64,000 nucleotides of DNA from Gammaproteobacteria bacterium (lineage in GTDB: Bacteria > Pseudomonadota > Gammaproteobacteria > GRL18), in contig JADGDG010000019.1 in NCBI GenBank assembly GCA_016744995.1, positions 1 through 64,000 on the forward strand, read 5' to 3'. A program made the position numbers and the translations under genes. Shown here piece by piece: positions 9,286 to 17,781 of this stretch (the stretch's first letter is position 1; the number at the start of each line of letters is the position of its first letter). A model generated the notes under the pieces. The model was not told where the DNA came from. It saw only the letters and a program-made list of their open reading frames with translations, and made no database searches.

Positions 9286-11661
9286 TTATAAATCAATACC
9301 AATTTTGATTAATTGAGTTTCACCATTAGAGTCATCGACGCCATCATTGTCGTTAACAATAAATAACTCATCATCTTCAGTAACAGCCAAACCTTCAATT
9401 TTTTCTAAAGTTAAGCCATTAGTTTTAGCCAGATCGCTCATCAGATCTCTAACCAAGGACTTTTCAACAACAGGAAAGTCTGGAGTTGTTCCAAATTCAG
9501 GATCTGCTTTTGCAGTCAGGTTTTCAATTGAAAATTGATAAATCCTTTTAATCGCTGCATCTGCATTGCCCTGATTATCTCTTTCAATAACCAGAAAATT
9601 TTCATCATCCAATGCAGTAATTTCCGACAGACCTACCCAACCGCCAAAATCAGACAGGGGTGTTTCTAATGGATAATAATAAAAACTCCAATTATCATTG
9701 GCAACTTCATATCGTCCAATTCGAACAAAACCGGTTTGATCATCAGTCCACTCACGCTGGAACGCCACAAAAAGAACTTCATTATCATCGGTTCCGGTTG
9801 ATGCCACGCCTTCAAAACCAAAACGGATCTGACGAGCGTTGGTGCTGTCTGGCAGCTCAATGACTTGATCAATGACACCATTGCCCTGCACACCTAAAAG
9901 AAGATCTTTGGTTTCAAAAGGCTTATTTGCATCACCAATGGTTCCCTTACCTTCAGAGGCAATCCAAAAGCCGCCAGACTTACGGATCGCTATGCCTTCC
10001 TGATCCAGATTAACCGTATCATCTGAATTTACCATAGCTGCATCAATGGCTTTTAGTTTATCTTCACTATCGATTAATTGAATTTCTCTAACAATACGGG
10101 CTGGCGTATTATAAACATTCATTTCAAAAATCCTGGCCTGATCATAAAAACTATCATGAACGGTATACATTGTGTCCCCATCTTCCGGATCAGCTGCAAG
10201 ACCAGACAGAGCCCCCCAGGGAATGGGCGTTCCATCATCACGTTTACTTGAAATCACTTTAGGATATTCAGCATCATGCTTTGTGTATTGATAAATACTT
10301 AGCGCAGAGCGAATTTTATCATCACGAGAATCTTCTTCCCCCGCAGCAATAAATAACTTTCTTTTAGGAATAGCCAGTAAACCTTCTGGTTTAACAGAAG
10401 TGGGCAAAACCTGTTTCAAAATCGGCTTAGAGGTTTTGTTAACATTGTAGACCAATGTCACACTGGCTCTTTCTGAACCAACAAACAGGTATTTATCACC
10501 ATTGAATTTACCCACTTCGACATTTTCAGGCTCATTACCTTTTTTACCTGCCCGCTTTTCAGGATAATGCCCATGCGCCACTATAGTATGTTCAACTGTA
10601 TTAGCTGATTCGTATTGAATGTGGCCACTTTTATCATAAATAGTATAACCGCGACTGCCGCCGTCCAGATCACCTTCATCCGCGGTCGCAAAATACTGGT
10701 TATTAATCCAGTTAACACCATCAGGTTCCCTTGGCACGGATGTCAGTCTGGAATCCATATTAATTAATTTATCTTTTTCAACATCAACTTGTTCAAGATC
10801 CTGTGTACCTGCTGAGAAATGATTGGTAATTTTGCCTTTTTTCAGATCAACGAGAACAATATGGTTGTTCTCCTGCAATGTTACAACAGCAATATTTCTC
10901 TTGTTGATATCAACATATTCAGGTTCAGGATCACTGGGGTAAAGCATCCCATCCAAACCGGTTAAAGATACAATGCGGGTACTCCAGCGTTTTGGCTTAC
11001 CTTTCAGATCGACGATAACCAGACCGCCAGCGGGATATTGAGGTAATGCACCATCATTAAAATCTTCATTTCGTTCATTTTCGAGTACTATGGCTGCATA
11101 ACGACCATTTGGGCTCACTGCAATCGAATCTGGCTGACCACCCAGTTCAATTTCCCGGATCACTTTTTTTGACTTAATATCAATAACCACCAGCTTGCCA
11201 CTTACAGCCACATAATCTACTGAAGTATTTACCGCAGCTAATGCATAGCGACCTTTAACAGCAATAGAAGTTGGTTCTCCACCAACAGAAATTATTCCTT
11301 TAGCTTTTGGATCATGTGGATTTTTAATATCCACAAAACCGATGGCATCCATTTTGCCATCAGTATAAACAAGAGTATTACCATTTTTGCTGACAGCAAC
11401 TATTTCTGCCACAGTTTCATTGTCAATGCTGGAATTTAGAAACACTGGGAATGTGGCAATACGTTTGAATGACTTGTCATGCTTTTTGTGAAAATGGTGA
11501 TTCAGAAACATCGGAAATGTGCTGCTATGTTTCAATGATTTGTGTTTGAATGATTTGTCATATCTATGGTGATCAGCCTGTACCAGAGATGAAGCTAAAG
11601 CCAGTGCCAAAGCAGATGCAATTATTGGTTTCTTTTTGAAACCAGGAAATAAATTAGCCAT
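9286..11661 (-). CDS. Secreted beta-propeller protein with phytase-like esterase domain
   Basis: A 791-residue exported protein. The signal peptide is about residues 11-29 (A-S-A-L-A-L-A-L-A-S-S-L-V-Q-A). After it a lysine/histidine-rich stretch contains a near duplication: S-T-F-P-M-F-L-N-H and later A-T-F-P-V-F-L-N-S, each preceded by D-K-S-F-K. Residues about 75-430 read as propeller blades (V-G-G-E-P-T-S-I-A-V, G-G-Q-P-D-S-I-A-V-S-P-N-G). The last 300 residues match the esterase-like-activity-of-phytase domain (Y-T-V-H-D-S, L-D-Q-E-G-I-A, W-I-A-S-E-G, R-F-G-F-E-G-V-A, E-K-I-E-G-L-A-V). It ends in N-D-N-D-G-V-D-D-S-N-G-E-T, typical of the family. Likely periplasmic or extracellular; hydrolysis of phosphoesters is the family suggestion only. 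Confidence 0.82.
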   Translation of the reverse strand: MANLFPGFKKKPIIASALALALASSLVQADHHRYDKSFKHKSLKHSSTFPMFLNHHFHKKHDKSFKRIATFPVFLNSSIDNETVAEIVAVSKNGNTLVYTDGKMDAIGFVDIKNPHDPKAKGIISVGGEPTSIAVKGRYALAAVNTSVDYVAVSGKLVVIDIKSKKVIREIELGGQPDSIAVSPNGRYAAIVLENERNEDFNDGALPQYPAGGLVIVDLKGKPKRWSTRIVSLTGLDGMLYPSDPEPEYVDINKRNIAVVTLQENNHIVLVDLKKGKITNHFSAGTQDLEQVDVEKDKLINMDSRLTSVPREPDGVNWINNQYFATADEGDLDGGSRGYTIYDKSGHIQYESANTVEHTIVAHGHYPEKRAGKKGNEPENVEVGKFNGDKYLFVGSERASVTLVYNVNKTSKPILKQVLPTSVKPEGLLAIPKRKLFIAAGEEDSRDDKIRSALSIYQYTKHDAEYPKVISSKRDDGTPIPWGALSGLAADPEDGDTMYTVHDSFYDQARIFEMNVYNTPARIVREIQLIDSEDKLKAIDAAMVNSDDTVNLDQEGIAIRKSGGFWIASEGKGTIGDANKPFETKDLLLGVQGNGVIDQVIELPDSTNARQIRFGFEGVASTGTDDNEVLFVAFQREWTDDQTGFVRIGRYEVANDNWSFYYYPLETPLSDFGGWVGLSEITALDDENFLVIERDNQGNADAAIKRIYQFSIENLTAKADPEFGTTPDFPVVEKSLVRDLMSDLAKTNGLTLEKIEGLAVTEDDELFIVNDNDGVDDSNGETQLIKIGIDL

Positions 11662-11797
11662 AATAACTCCTGAAAGCTTAAAAAATTAAGTTTAAACAAT
11701 AGCAAGTCAATGTGACTTTTTTATGACATTCTATAGATAATTCATTAATTGGAAGAATTTGATTGAGCAAGCATAAGGGCAGATAATTTTCTGCACA

Positions 11798-11826
11798 CTC
11801 AGTTGATGGTGATCACCTAAACTGAG
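11798..11826. terminator. Strong hairpin between tautomerase and phytase-like gene
   Basis: CTCAGTT (11798-11804) pairs perfectly with AACTGAG (11820-11826). Inside lies the perfect palindrome GGTGATCACC (11808-11817). A second possible pairing, GATGGTG (11805-11811) with CACCATC (11836-11842), competes with it. It sits 34 bases after the tautomerase stop, so it may end that transcript; no T-tract follows. It could also be a protein-binding palindrome. Confidence 0.4.
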
Positions 11827-11859
11827 AGTTAAAGACACCATCACCAGAATACGTTAGCC

Positions 11860-12249
11860 TTATAAAAGCGCACGCATAGCCTGAGTTTTTCCATTATATC
11901 CCCATGACTCAGCAGGGATTTCATCAATAACAATATAAGATGCTTCCTGAATTGTACCAACAATATTCTGGAGCATTTTATTAGTCAAAGAAATCATTTC
12001 TTTCTTCTCATCTGGTGTATTTGTACCCTGAGTCACCTTAATATCGACATAAGCACTTATCGGTTCATTAGCAGATAATTGAACTGCATTCGTTGACCAT
12101 TGTTGTGCATCTGATTCTTGAATATGGACAACGGTCACTTCGCGACGCTTGTTCATTATAGTATTCATCAACAATGTTGTTTTTTCATAAAGTTGATTTT
12201 TTTGTTCATCACTCAGTGTTGTGCCAATGCGAATATTAATATATGGCAT
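11860..12249 (-). CDS. Tautomerase-superfamily protein made of two fused 4-oxalocrotonate tautomerase-like units
   Basis: 129 residues, twice the length of a single 4-oxalocrotonate tautomerase unit. The first unit starts M-P-Y-I-N-I-R-I-G, giving the catalytic N-terminal Pro after Met removal, and runs L-S-D-E-Q-K-N-Q-L…V-T-V-V-H-I-Q-E. The second starts P-I-S-A-Y-V-D-I-K-V-T-Q-G (about residue 64) and runs T-P-D-E-K-K-E-M-I-S…A-S-Y-I-V-I-D-E-I-P-A-E-S-W-G. The internal Pro cannot act as an N-terminal base, so only one of the two sites can be active. The gene follows marR2, with a perfect operator palindrome between them, so it is probably a target of that regulator. Confidence 0.85.
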   Translation of the reverse strand: MPYINIRIGTTLSDEQKNQLYEKTTLLMNTIMNKRREVTVVHIQESDAQQWSTNAVQLSANEPISAYVDIKVTQGTNTPDEKKEMISLTNKMLQNIVGTIQEASYIVIDEIPAESWGYNGKTQAMRALL

Positions 12250-12276
12250 ATTTTTCTCCTATTTTTTACAATAACC

Positions 12277-12298
12277 TATAGTTGTACATACAACTATA
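12277..12298. promoter_or_regulatory. Perfect MarR-type operator upstream of the tautomerase gene
   Basis: TATAGTTGTA-CA-TACAACTATA, a perfect inverted repeat with 10-base arms, 28 bases before the tautomerase ATG and just after the marR2 stop. The core matches the site upstream of marR2 itself (12753-12776) and that upstream of the first marR gene. Confidence 0.7.
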
Positions 12299-12312
12299 AG
12301 ACTTAAAAAAAA

Positions 12313-12735
12313 CTACTTATGTTCTATTAATTTTTTTATTCCACGAATGTCAGCTACCACTTTTGACAGTTCATTTTCTCCCACTATCTTTCCCATAAAT
12401 TGTGTTAACTCTTTTCCTGTTTCGTTTAACTTCCTGTGAATCCTTTTTGCTTTAGCTGTAGGATAAACTTGCACTTCCCTGCCATCATTTTCAGTTGCTT
12501 TACGCATCAAGAAATCACGTTTTTCCAGACTATCTAAAAACCGAGTGATGGTAGAGCGGCTAAGATTCAACTCTTCAGCTAGCTCACGGGGAAGCAAACC
12601 TGGTTTGTCCAGCACAACCCGTAATAAAAATGCATGAGGAGGCGACAAATCAAATTGTCGATACTTCTCCGTCCAGATACGTGTCACCGTCCGGGCTAAA
12701 GCATTACTATTAAAATAAAGGCATTCTTCAAACAT
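12313..12735 (-). CDS. MarR-family transcriptional regulator (paralogue of the one at 7.5 kb)
   Basis: 140 residues, collinear with the regulator at 7513-7941 from the first residues on (M-F-E-E-C-L-Y-F-N-S-N-A-L-A-R). HTH: P-R-E-L-A-E-E-L-N-L-S-R-S-T-I-T-R-F-L-D-S; wing: A-T-E-N-D-G-R-E-V-Q-V-Y-P-T. One imperfect operator covers its own promoter and a perfect one lies between it and the tautomerase gene. The sequence therefore shows both autoregulation and a likely target. The inducer is unknown; the targets of the two paralogues (GST, flavoprotein, tautomerase) suggest electrophilic or aromatic compounds (inference). Confidence 0.9.
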   Translation of the reverse strand: MFEECLYFNSNALARTVTRIWTEKYRQFDLSPPHAFLLRVVLDKPGLLPRELAEELNLSRSTITRFLDSLEKRDFLMRKATENDGREVQVYPTAKAKRIHRKLNETGKELTQFMGKIVGENELSKVVADIRGIKKLIEHK

Positions 12736-12752
12736 GCATATAGATTACAGGA

Positions 12753-12776
12753 TAGTAATTGTATATGCAACTACTA
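12753..12776. promoter_or_regulatory. MarR-type operator upstream of marR2
   Basis: A 24-base inverted repeat, TAGTAATTGTAT followed by ATGCAACTACTA, with 10 of 12 pairs complementary, 17 bases before the marR2 start. It shares the TTGTAyrTrCAACTA core with the site at 12277-12298. Expected to mediate autorepression. Confidence 0.6.
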
Positions 12777-12889
12777 TATTAAAGCAATTTGTCACAAATC
12801 TAACAAATTTTCTAAACACCTGAGTGTTTTTCAGTAGAGTTCACTCAATGATAAAAAGGATCACAGCACCCCTGATATTTCTATTATAT

Positions 12890-15265
12890 TCATCTTTTAC
12901 TACAAACTGCTGCAGCAATCGCTGCCTGACCAATAGATATACCAGCATCATTCATTGGTACTGAAACGGGCGAAAGAACATTTAATTGATGCTCTCGTAA
13001 TAAAACACTGCTGCGTTCGAGCAATAGTCGATTTTGAAAAACACCACCGCTTAAAACAACTGTCTGCAAGTCATTCTGTCGACATAAAGCGACTGCTGTC
13101 TGGGCAACCGCCTGTGCCACACAATGATGAAACCTTGCGGCAATAATAGCAGGCTCAACTTTATTACTCAGATCATCCAGCAAAGCGGACCACATGGGCT
13201 GCCATATTATTTTTTGATCCTGAAAACGAAAAGGATAAGCATTCTCAGCCTGAGTCTCAAAATCATCACTTGCCAGTGCTTCCAACTCAATAGCAGCCTG
13301 TCCTTCATAAGCAGCCTGTTCACAGCAGACACCCAATGCGGCAGCCACTGCATCAAAAAGACGACCAGCAGATGAAGCACTGGGGCTGTTTAAGCCTTTT
13401 TCAGCCATTATTTGTAAGTTTTTGATAGGCTGCATCTTTAGAAAACGAATTATTTCAAGATGGGCATATTTTTCAGCCACATCATTCCACTCATATGTCT
13501 TCAGCAAATAAGCCAGAGTATTGCGCCAGGGCTCATACATGGCCTGAGCACCACCCAGCATTTGAACCGGCTGGAAACAGGCCAGTCGTTGACATTGATG
13601 ATAGTTTACCAGTAGAAATTCTCCACCCCAGATGCTCTTATCAGCACCATAGCCCAGGCCATCCAAAGCAATACCCAGCACAGCCTTTGTTTTATAAACT
13701 AAGCCATGTTCAAGCATACAAGAGGCAATGTGTGCGTGATGATGCTGTACTGCAACTAATTTGATATCATCCACTGCAGCAATCTGCTGCCCTGATTGTG
13801 TTGATAAATAATCAGGATGCATATCAACTGCAATCACCGAAGGTTTGAAGTCAAATAGTTGTTGATAAAGTGCCAGGTTATGCTGATAATCCCGAAAAGT
13901 CACTGCATTTTCTAAGTCACCAATATACTGAGAAAGATGTATTTTTCCCTGTTTTAACAAACAGAAGGTGTTTTTTAGTTCACCACCCATTGCCAGAATA
14001 TTACCGCTATCAGGAAAATCATCCGGTAATGCAAAGGTCATTGGTGCATAACCCCGTGCCAGACGTAAAAAACGGGGCTTGTCATCCATCAAACGTAAAA
14101 CTGAATCATCCAGACGATTAACAATGTCTCGATCATGTAATAAATAATAATCAGCAATCTGATCCAATCGCTGGTGAGCCTCACCATTACGAATAACTTG
14201 AGGCTCATCACTTTGATTGGCGGAGGTTAAGACAATGGGTTGTGTCATCTTTTGCATCAAAAGATGATGTAATGGTGTATAAGGCAGCATAAAACCCAGA
14301 GAGTTCTGACCGGGCGCTATATCAGCCGATAGTTTTTCAATAAGCACAGGTTCAGTAACTGGGACTTCAGCAGTGTTAACATGATTTAAGATCTTGAGAA
14401 TAACAATGGGAGCTGAACAGCTATTGAGTAATTTTTCTTCTGTTTTATTCACTACGGCAAAGCATTTTATCATCGCCATATCATAAGCCATTAAAGCAAA
14501 TGGCTTATGATAACGATGCTTGCGCTGACGAAGACTTTTAACTGCTGAATGATTTCCTGCATCACAGGCCAGATGAATACCACCAATTCCTTTAATGGCA
14601 ACAATTTTACCCTGTCGAATTAAATCAGCTGCTATATCAATAACGTCACTATTTTCATTTACCCGTATGCCATGTCGATCTTCTAACCAGACTTTAGGAC
14701 CGCATTGGTGACAGGCATTTGGCTGTGCATGAAAACGACGATCAGCCGGATCATCATATTCTTTCTGGCATAACGGGCACATTTTAAAAGCTGACATACT
14801 GGTATTGGCACGATCATAGGGAATGCCTCTGATAATAGACATTCTGGGCCCGCAATGGGTACAATTGGTAAAAGGATAACGGTAGCGGCGGTTAGTGGGA
14901 TCAAGAACTTCTGCAAGGCACTCAGGACAGGTTGCAGCATCCGCTGCAACACGAGTATTCACCTGCCCAGCCTGACTGATGATAATTTGAAAATCATCCG
15001 GAGCAATTATGTCCACATCCAGCAGCGAGCGTTGAATGTGATCAATTTGTGCTAATGGTGGTGCCTCTGACTCTAAACGAGCAACAAATTTCGCCAAACT
15101 GTCATCACTTCCCCAAACATGGATCAGAACACCTTCACTATCATTCCAGACTTGTCCCACAAGTCCCAACTGATGAGCAAGTGTCCAGACAGCGGGACGA
15201 AAGCCAACACCCTGAACAATACCACTAACTCTGATCACTTCAGCTTTCACCTCTTCAGCTTTCAC
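12890..15265 (-). CDS. hypF: Carbamoyltransferase HypF (NiFe hydrogenase maturation)
   Basis: HypF activates carbamoyl phosphate and passes the carbamoyl group to the C-terminal Cys of HypE, where it becomes the CN ligand of the active site. All domains are present in order: acylphosphatase (about 8-98, with V-Q-G-V-G-F-R-P), two zinc-finger pairs (C-P-E-C…C-T-H-C and C-P-L-C…C-H-Q-C, about 113-190), a YrdC-like domain (G-K-I-V-A-I-K-G-I-G-G-I-H-L-A-C-D-A) and a Kae1/TobZ-like domain with H-H-H-A-H near residue 507 and G-G-V-F-Q-N near the end. 791 residues is full length. Last gene of the hyp-hox operon, 24 bases after hoxC. Confidence 0.96.
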   Translation of the reverse strand: MKAEEVKAEVIRVSGIVQGVGFRPAVWTLAHQLGLVGQVWNDSEGVLIHVWGSDDSLAKFVARLESEAPPLAQIDHIQRSLLDVDIIAPDDFQIIISQAGQVNTRVAADAATCPECLAEVLDPTNRRYRYPFTNCTHCGPRMSIIRGIPYDRANTSMSAFKMCPLCQKEYDDPADRRFHAQPNACHQCGPKVWLEDRHGIRVNENSDVIDIAADLIRQGKIVAIKGIGGIHLACDAGNHSAVKSLRQRKHRYHKPFALMAYDMAMIKCFAVVNKTEEKLLNSCSAPIVILKILNHVNTAEVPVTEPVLIEKLSADIAPGQNSLGFMLPYTPLHHLLMQKMTQPIVLTSANQSDEPQVIRNGEAHQRLDQIADYYLLHDRDIVNRLDDSVLRLMDDKPRFLRLARGYAPMTFALPDDFPDSGNILAMGGELKNTFCLLKQGKIHLSQYIGDLENAVTFRDYQHNLALYQQLFDFKPSVIAVDMHPDYLSTQSGQQIAAVDDIKLVAVQHHHAHIASCMLEHGLVYKTKAVLGIALDGLGYGADKSIWGGEFLLVNYHQCQRLACFQPVQMLGGAQAMYEPWRNTLAYLLKTYEWNDVAEKYAHLEIIRFLKMQPIKNLQIMAEKGLNSPSASSAGRLFDAVAAALGVCCEQAAYEGQAAIELEALASDDFETQAENAYPFRFQDQKIIWQPMWSALLDDLSNKVEPAIIAARFHHCVAQAVAQTAVALCRQNDLQTVVLSGGVFQNRLLLERSSVLLREHQLNVLSPVSVPMNDAGISIGQAAIAAAVCSKR

Positions 15266-15288
15266 TCCTTCACCATTTCACCTTAAGA

Positions 15289-16761
15289 CTAATGAACTGT
15301 ACAAACCATACAGGGATCAAATGAGCGGACAATATGCTGTACTTCTACAGGCATTTTTTCATCTTTGCTCCTGTCACCATGTCTGTCACCGAGCAGCGGA
15401 GTATTAATCAATGCTTGTTCCAGTGCGCCAGGCACACCATCAGCATCACGTGGTGAAAAATTCCAGGTGGTCGGTGCAATGATCTGGTAATTAAGAATGC
15501 GACCATTCTTAACTTTCAGCCAATGCCCCAGACTGCCCCGTGCCGCTTCCATCATGCCAAAACCTTCGACTTCATCAGGTATTTTTGCATGTAAACAAAA
15601 TGGCTCTTTGGGTGTCAATTTTTTCACCCAGTCTTCCATAGCAGGCACCACAAGCGCAATTTCCAACAATCTGGCAATAACACGGTCACGAACATTGCTG
15701 CCATTTTGTGACACCAGATCACGAATTAAAGGATGGCCGTTAACCACCTGTCGTGCAAGTGCTCCCACTTCCATCACCTGACCATTGAGTCGCGGTGCTT
15801 TACACCAGGTATAGCCATCTGGTGCATCCGCTGAAGGAATAGTAACGCCATCAAAAGGATGTTTGGGTTCATTTTGAAATTTCATCCAACTGTGACTGAT
15901 GTCTTCCCGGATCAAAGAATGATCCAGCTCACTATACGCACCATTCCAGATGCCCCTGGCAAATAGTGGATTGCCCTGTTCAGGATAAACACCATAGCTC
16001 ATAAAATGATCCCCAGCTTGTCCAAGCGTTTTCAGATCCAATGCATCAGCAATATGCAAAAAGTGACCAAAATCACTTCGGGACGATTCTGGTCGCTCTA
16101 GCCAGTTAGCCAAAGCATCAGCAGAATCAAGAGCAATAATATTTTCTAGTTGATCACCAAACAAAGTCTGTTGCAAAAATTGCCGAAAAGAAAATAATAT
16201 TGCCAAAATCCGACTTTTCTCCTGAATTTCAATAGACCGTGTCGTCCCACCTGGCTGTATCGCCAGACTATGCGGCCACTTCCCGGCCAACAATCCCATT
16301 AAATGCAAAAACTCTGCTCTGACCGGCAGCATCTGTTGACAGGCTGTCCCTTTAATGGCTTTAAAGCGGGCTTGTGCAGCAGGAAACCATGCTTCATTCT
16401 GATACACATCACGGGCAAAATCCGGCATAAAAAAAAGATAAAAATGAGTCAGATGATCGGTGATATTTTCATTCGCCAGGATCAGATTAGTTGCTATTTC
16501 TCCATTTGGCGGCGGCTTCAATCCCTGTATATTTGCCAGAGCATTGGCCGCAGCAACCGATTGTGAAACCGAACAAATACCACAAATTCGGGGCACATAA
16601 ACCAATGCATCCATCGGATCTTTACCCTGAAGAATTTGCTCAAATCCCCGGTATAAAGATGATACCACCCAGGCATCTTTAACCAGTCCGTCTTCAATCG
16701 AAAGTTGTACTTCAAGATCACCCTCAACCCGGTTAAAGGGGCCAACAATACGTCTGCTCAT
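15289..16761 (-). CDS. hoxC: Regulatory [NiFe] hydrogenase large subunit (HoxC/HupV)
   Basis: Large, NiFe-bearing subunit of the H2-sensing hydrogenase. The N-terminal ligand motif is R-I-C-G-I-C-S-V-S-Q-S, with Gln in the place where catalytic enzymes have His; this is characteristic of HoxC/HupV. The C-terminal motif D-P-C-M-V-C-T-V-H is immediately followed by the stop, so there is no cleavable tail and no protease is needed. It does not turn over H2 for energy but reports H2 to HoxJ. It overlaps the small-subunit gene by one base. 490 residues, normal length. Confidence 0.95.
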   Translation of the reverse strand: MSRRIVGPFNRVEGDLEVQLSIEDGLVKDAWVVSSLYRGFEQILQGKDPMDALVYVPRICGICSVSQSVAAANALANIQGLKPPPNGEIATNLILANENITDHLTHFYLFFMPDFARDVYQNEAWFPAAQARFKAIKGTACQQMLPVRAEFLHLMGLLAGKWPHSLAIQPGGTTRSIEIQEKSRILAILFSFRQFLQQTLFGDQLENIIALDSADALANWLERPESSRSDFGHFLHIADALDLKTLGQAGDHFMSYGVYPEQGNPLFARGIWNGAYSELDHSLIREDISHSWMKFQNEPKHPFDGVTIPSADAPDGYTWCKAPRLNGQVMEVGALARQVVNGHPLIRDLVSQNGSNVRDRVIARLLEIALVVPAMEDWVKKLTPKEPFCLHAKIPDEVEGFGMMEAARGSLGHWLKVKNGRILNYQIIAPTTWNFSPRDADGVPGALEQALINTPLLGDRHGDRSKDEKMPVEVQHIVRSFDPCMVCTVH

Positions 16762-17774
16762 TATTTATCTTTTATTTTATGTAGTGGTTTAATCACAATA
16801 TGGTCAGCGACCGCATTTCGCCTCAGGCGTACAGGGGTCGCTGCTTTTGATAACGAAGCCAGGGCAACAAACCAGGCCTTGGGCATATCGGTTGGCAGGC
16901 CAATGGGGATCCCTGCAATTTTTGGTGTCTGGGCAAAGCTATGTCCCGGCTCTTCAAAATCAGGCGCAGTGCAGTTAATACAGGCATAACCACCTCGCAG
17001 ACAAGATCCTTCACCATTCCATAAACGGGTATTGCAGTCCGCATGAGCAATTGTCCCAAGACAGCCCATGTTTTCCATCATACAGCCCAAATCAGATGCT
17101 TTCCGCGCACTGGCTTTATATTCATAATATTCATTTCGAGGACAGGCATGATGCACCAGATGATCGGTATAACTGCGCGGCCGATTTAACTCATCCAGTC
17201 CAGACTTATCCATATCAGCTAAAGCAATTTGAGACAGAGTTTCAATGATCCAGTTAGGATGAGTTGGACAGCCGGCAATATTGATCACCGGCAAGCCGCT
17301 TTTGCTATGAAAAGCTTTGCCCAGTAAACCACCTGATTGACTGCCATCATACTGGAGACCGCAGGCTTCACTGGGATTACCACCACCGGCAGTAATGCCC
17401 CCAAAGGCTGCACATGATCCCACAGCAATTACTTGCTCTGCCAGCAAAGAAAGTGCTTTGATAGTGTCACGCATCGGACTCTTTGTGCCCGATAAACGAT
17501 GAAACAAACCACTGCCGTCTGGCCCCTGAATCACTGATCCTTCCAGACAGAGTATATCCAGTTTGATATCTCCAGCAACAATGCTTTGTATCAGTTCCAG
17601 TAATTCTCCACCGCTTTGTTCACTTAATGAAGGATGCCATAACAGATTAATATTCACACTTTGCAATGAGCTAAAGACATCAGGAGATTCTGCAGACAAT
17701 AATGACATGGAGCAGCCGCCGCAACCACCTGATTGCAGCCATAGAAGATTGAGTTGTTGTTGACAAATACTCAT
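16761..17774 (-). CDS. hoxB: Regulatory [NiFe] hydrogenase small subunit (HoxB/HupU)
   Basis: Iron-sulfur subunit of the sensor hydrogenase. I take ATG 17774 (M-S-I-C-Q-Q-Q-L-N), which lies 8 bases after the hoxJ stop and gives the usual N-terminus without a Tat signal; the longer frame from 17828 would run into hoxJ. The proximal-cluster motif S-G-G-C-G-G-C-S-M-S is intact, as are G-S-C-A-A-F-G-G, A-G-C-P-T-H-P and the later Cys groups (H-A-C-P…G-C-M…C-L-G and C-I-N-C). No C-terminal membrane anchor, so it is a cytoplasmic sensor that binds HoxJ. Confidence 0.94.
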   Translation of the reverse strand: MSICQQQLNLLWLQSGGCGGCSMSLLSAESPDVFSSLQSVNINLLWHPSLSEQSGGELLELIQSIVAGDIKLDILCLEGSVIQGPDGSGLFHRLSGTKSPMRDTIKALSLLAEQVIAVGSCAAFGGITAGGGNPSEACGLQYDGSQSGGLLGKAFHSKSGLPVINIAGCPTHPNWIIETLSQIALADMDKSGLDELNRPRSYTDHLVHHACPRNEYYEYKASARKASDLGCMMENMGCLGTIAHADCNTRLWNGEGSCLRGGYACINCTAPDFEEPGHSFAQTPKIAGIPIGLPTDMPKAWFVALASLSKAATPVRLRRNAVADHIVIKPLHKIKDK

Positions 17775-17781
17775 GGCAATA

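Noticed and set aside
13124..16748. Many plus-strand frames of 60-130 codons opposite hypF and hoxC
   Set aside because: They lie fully inside clearly conserved genes on the other strand and show no family pattern.
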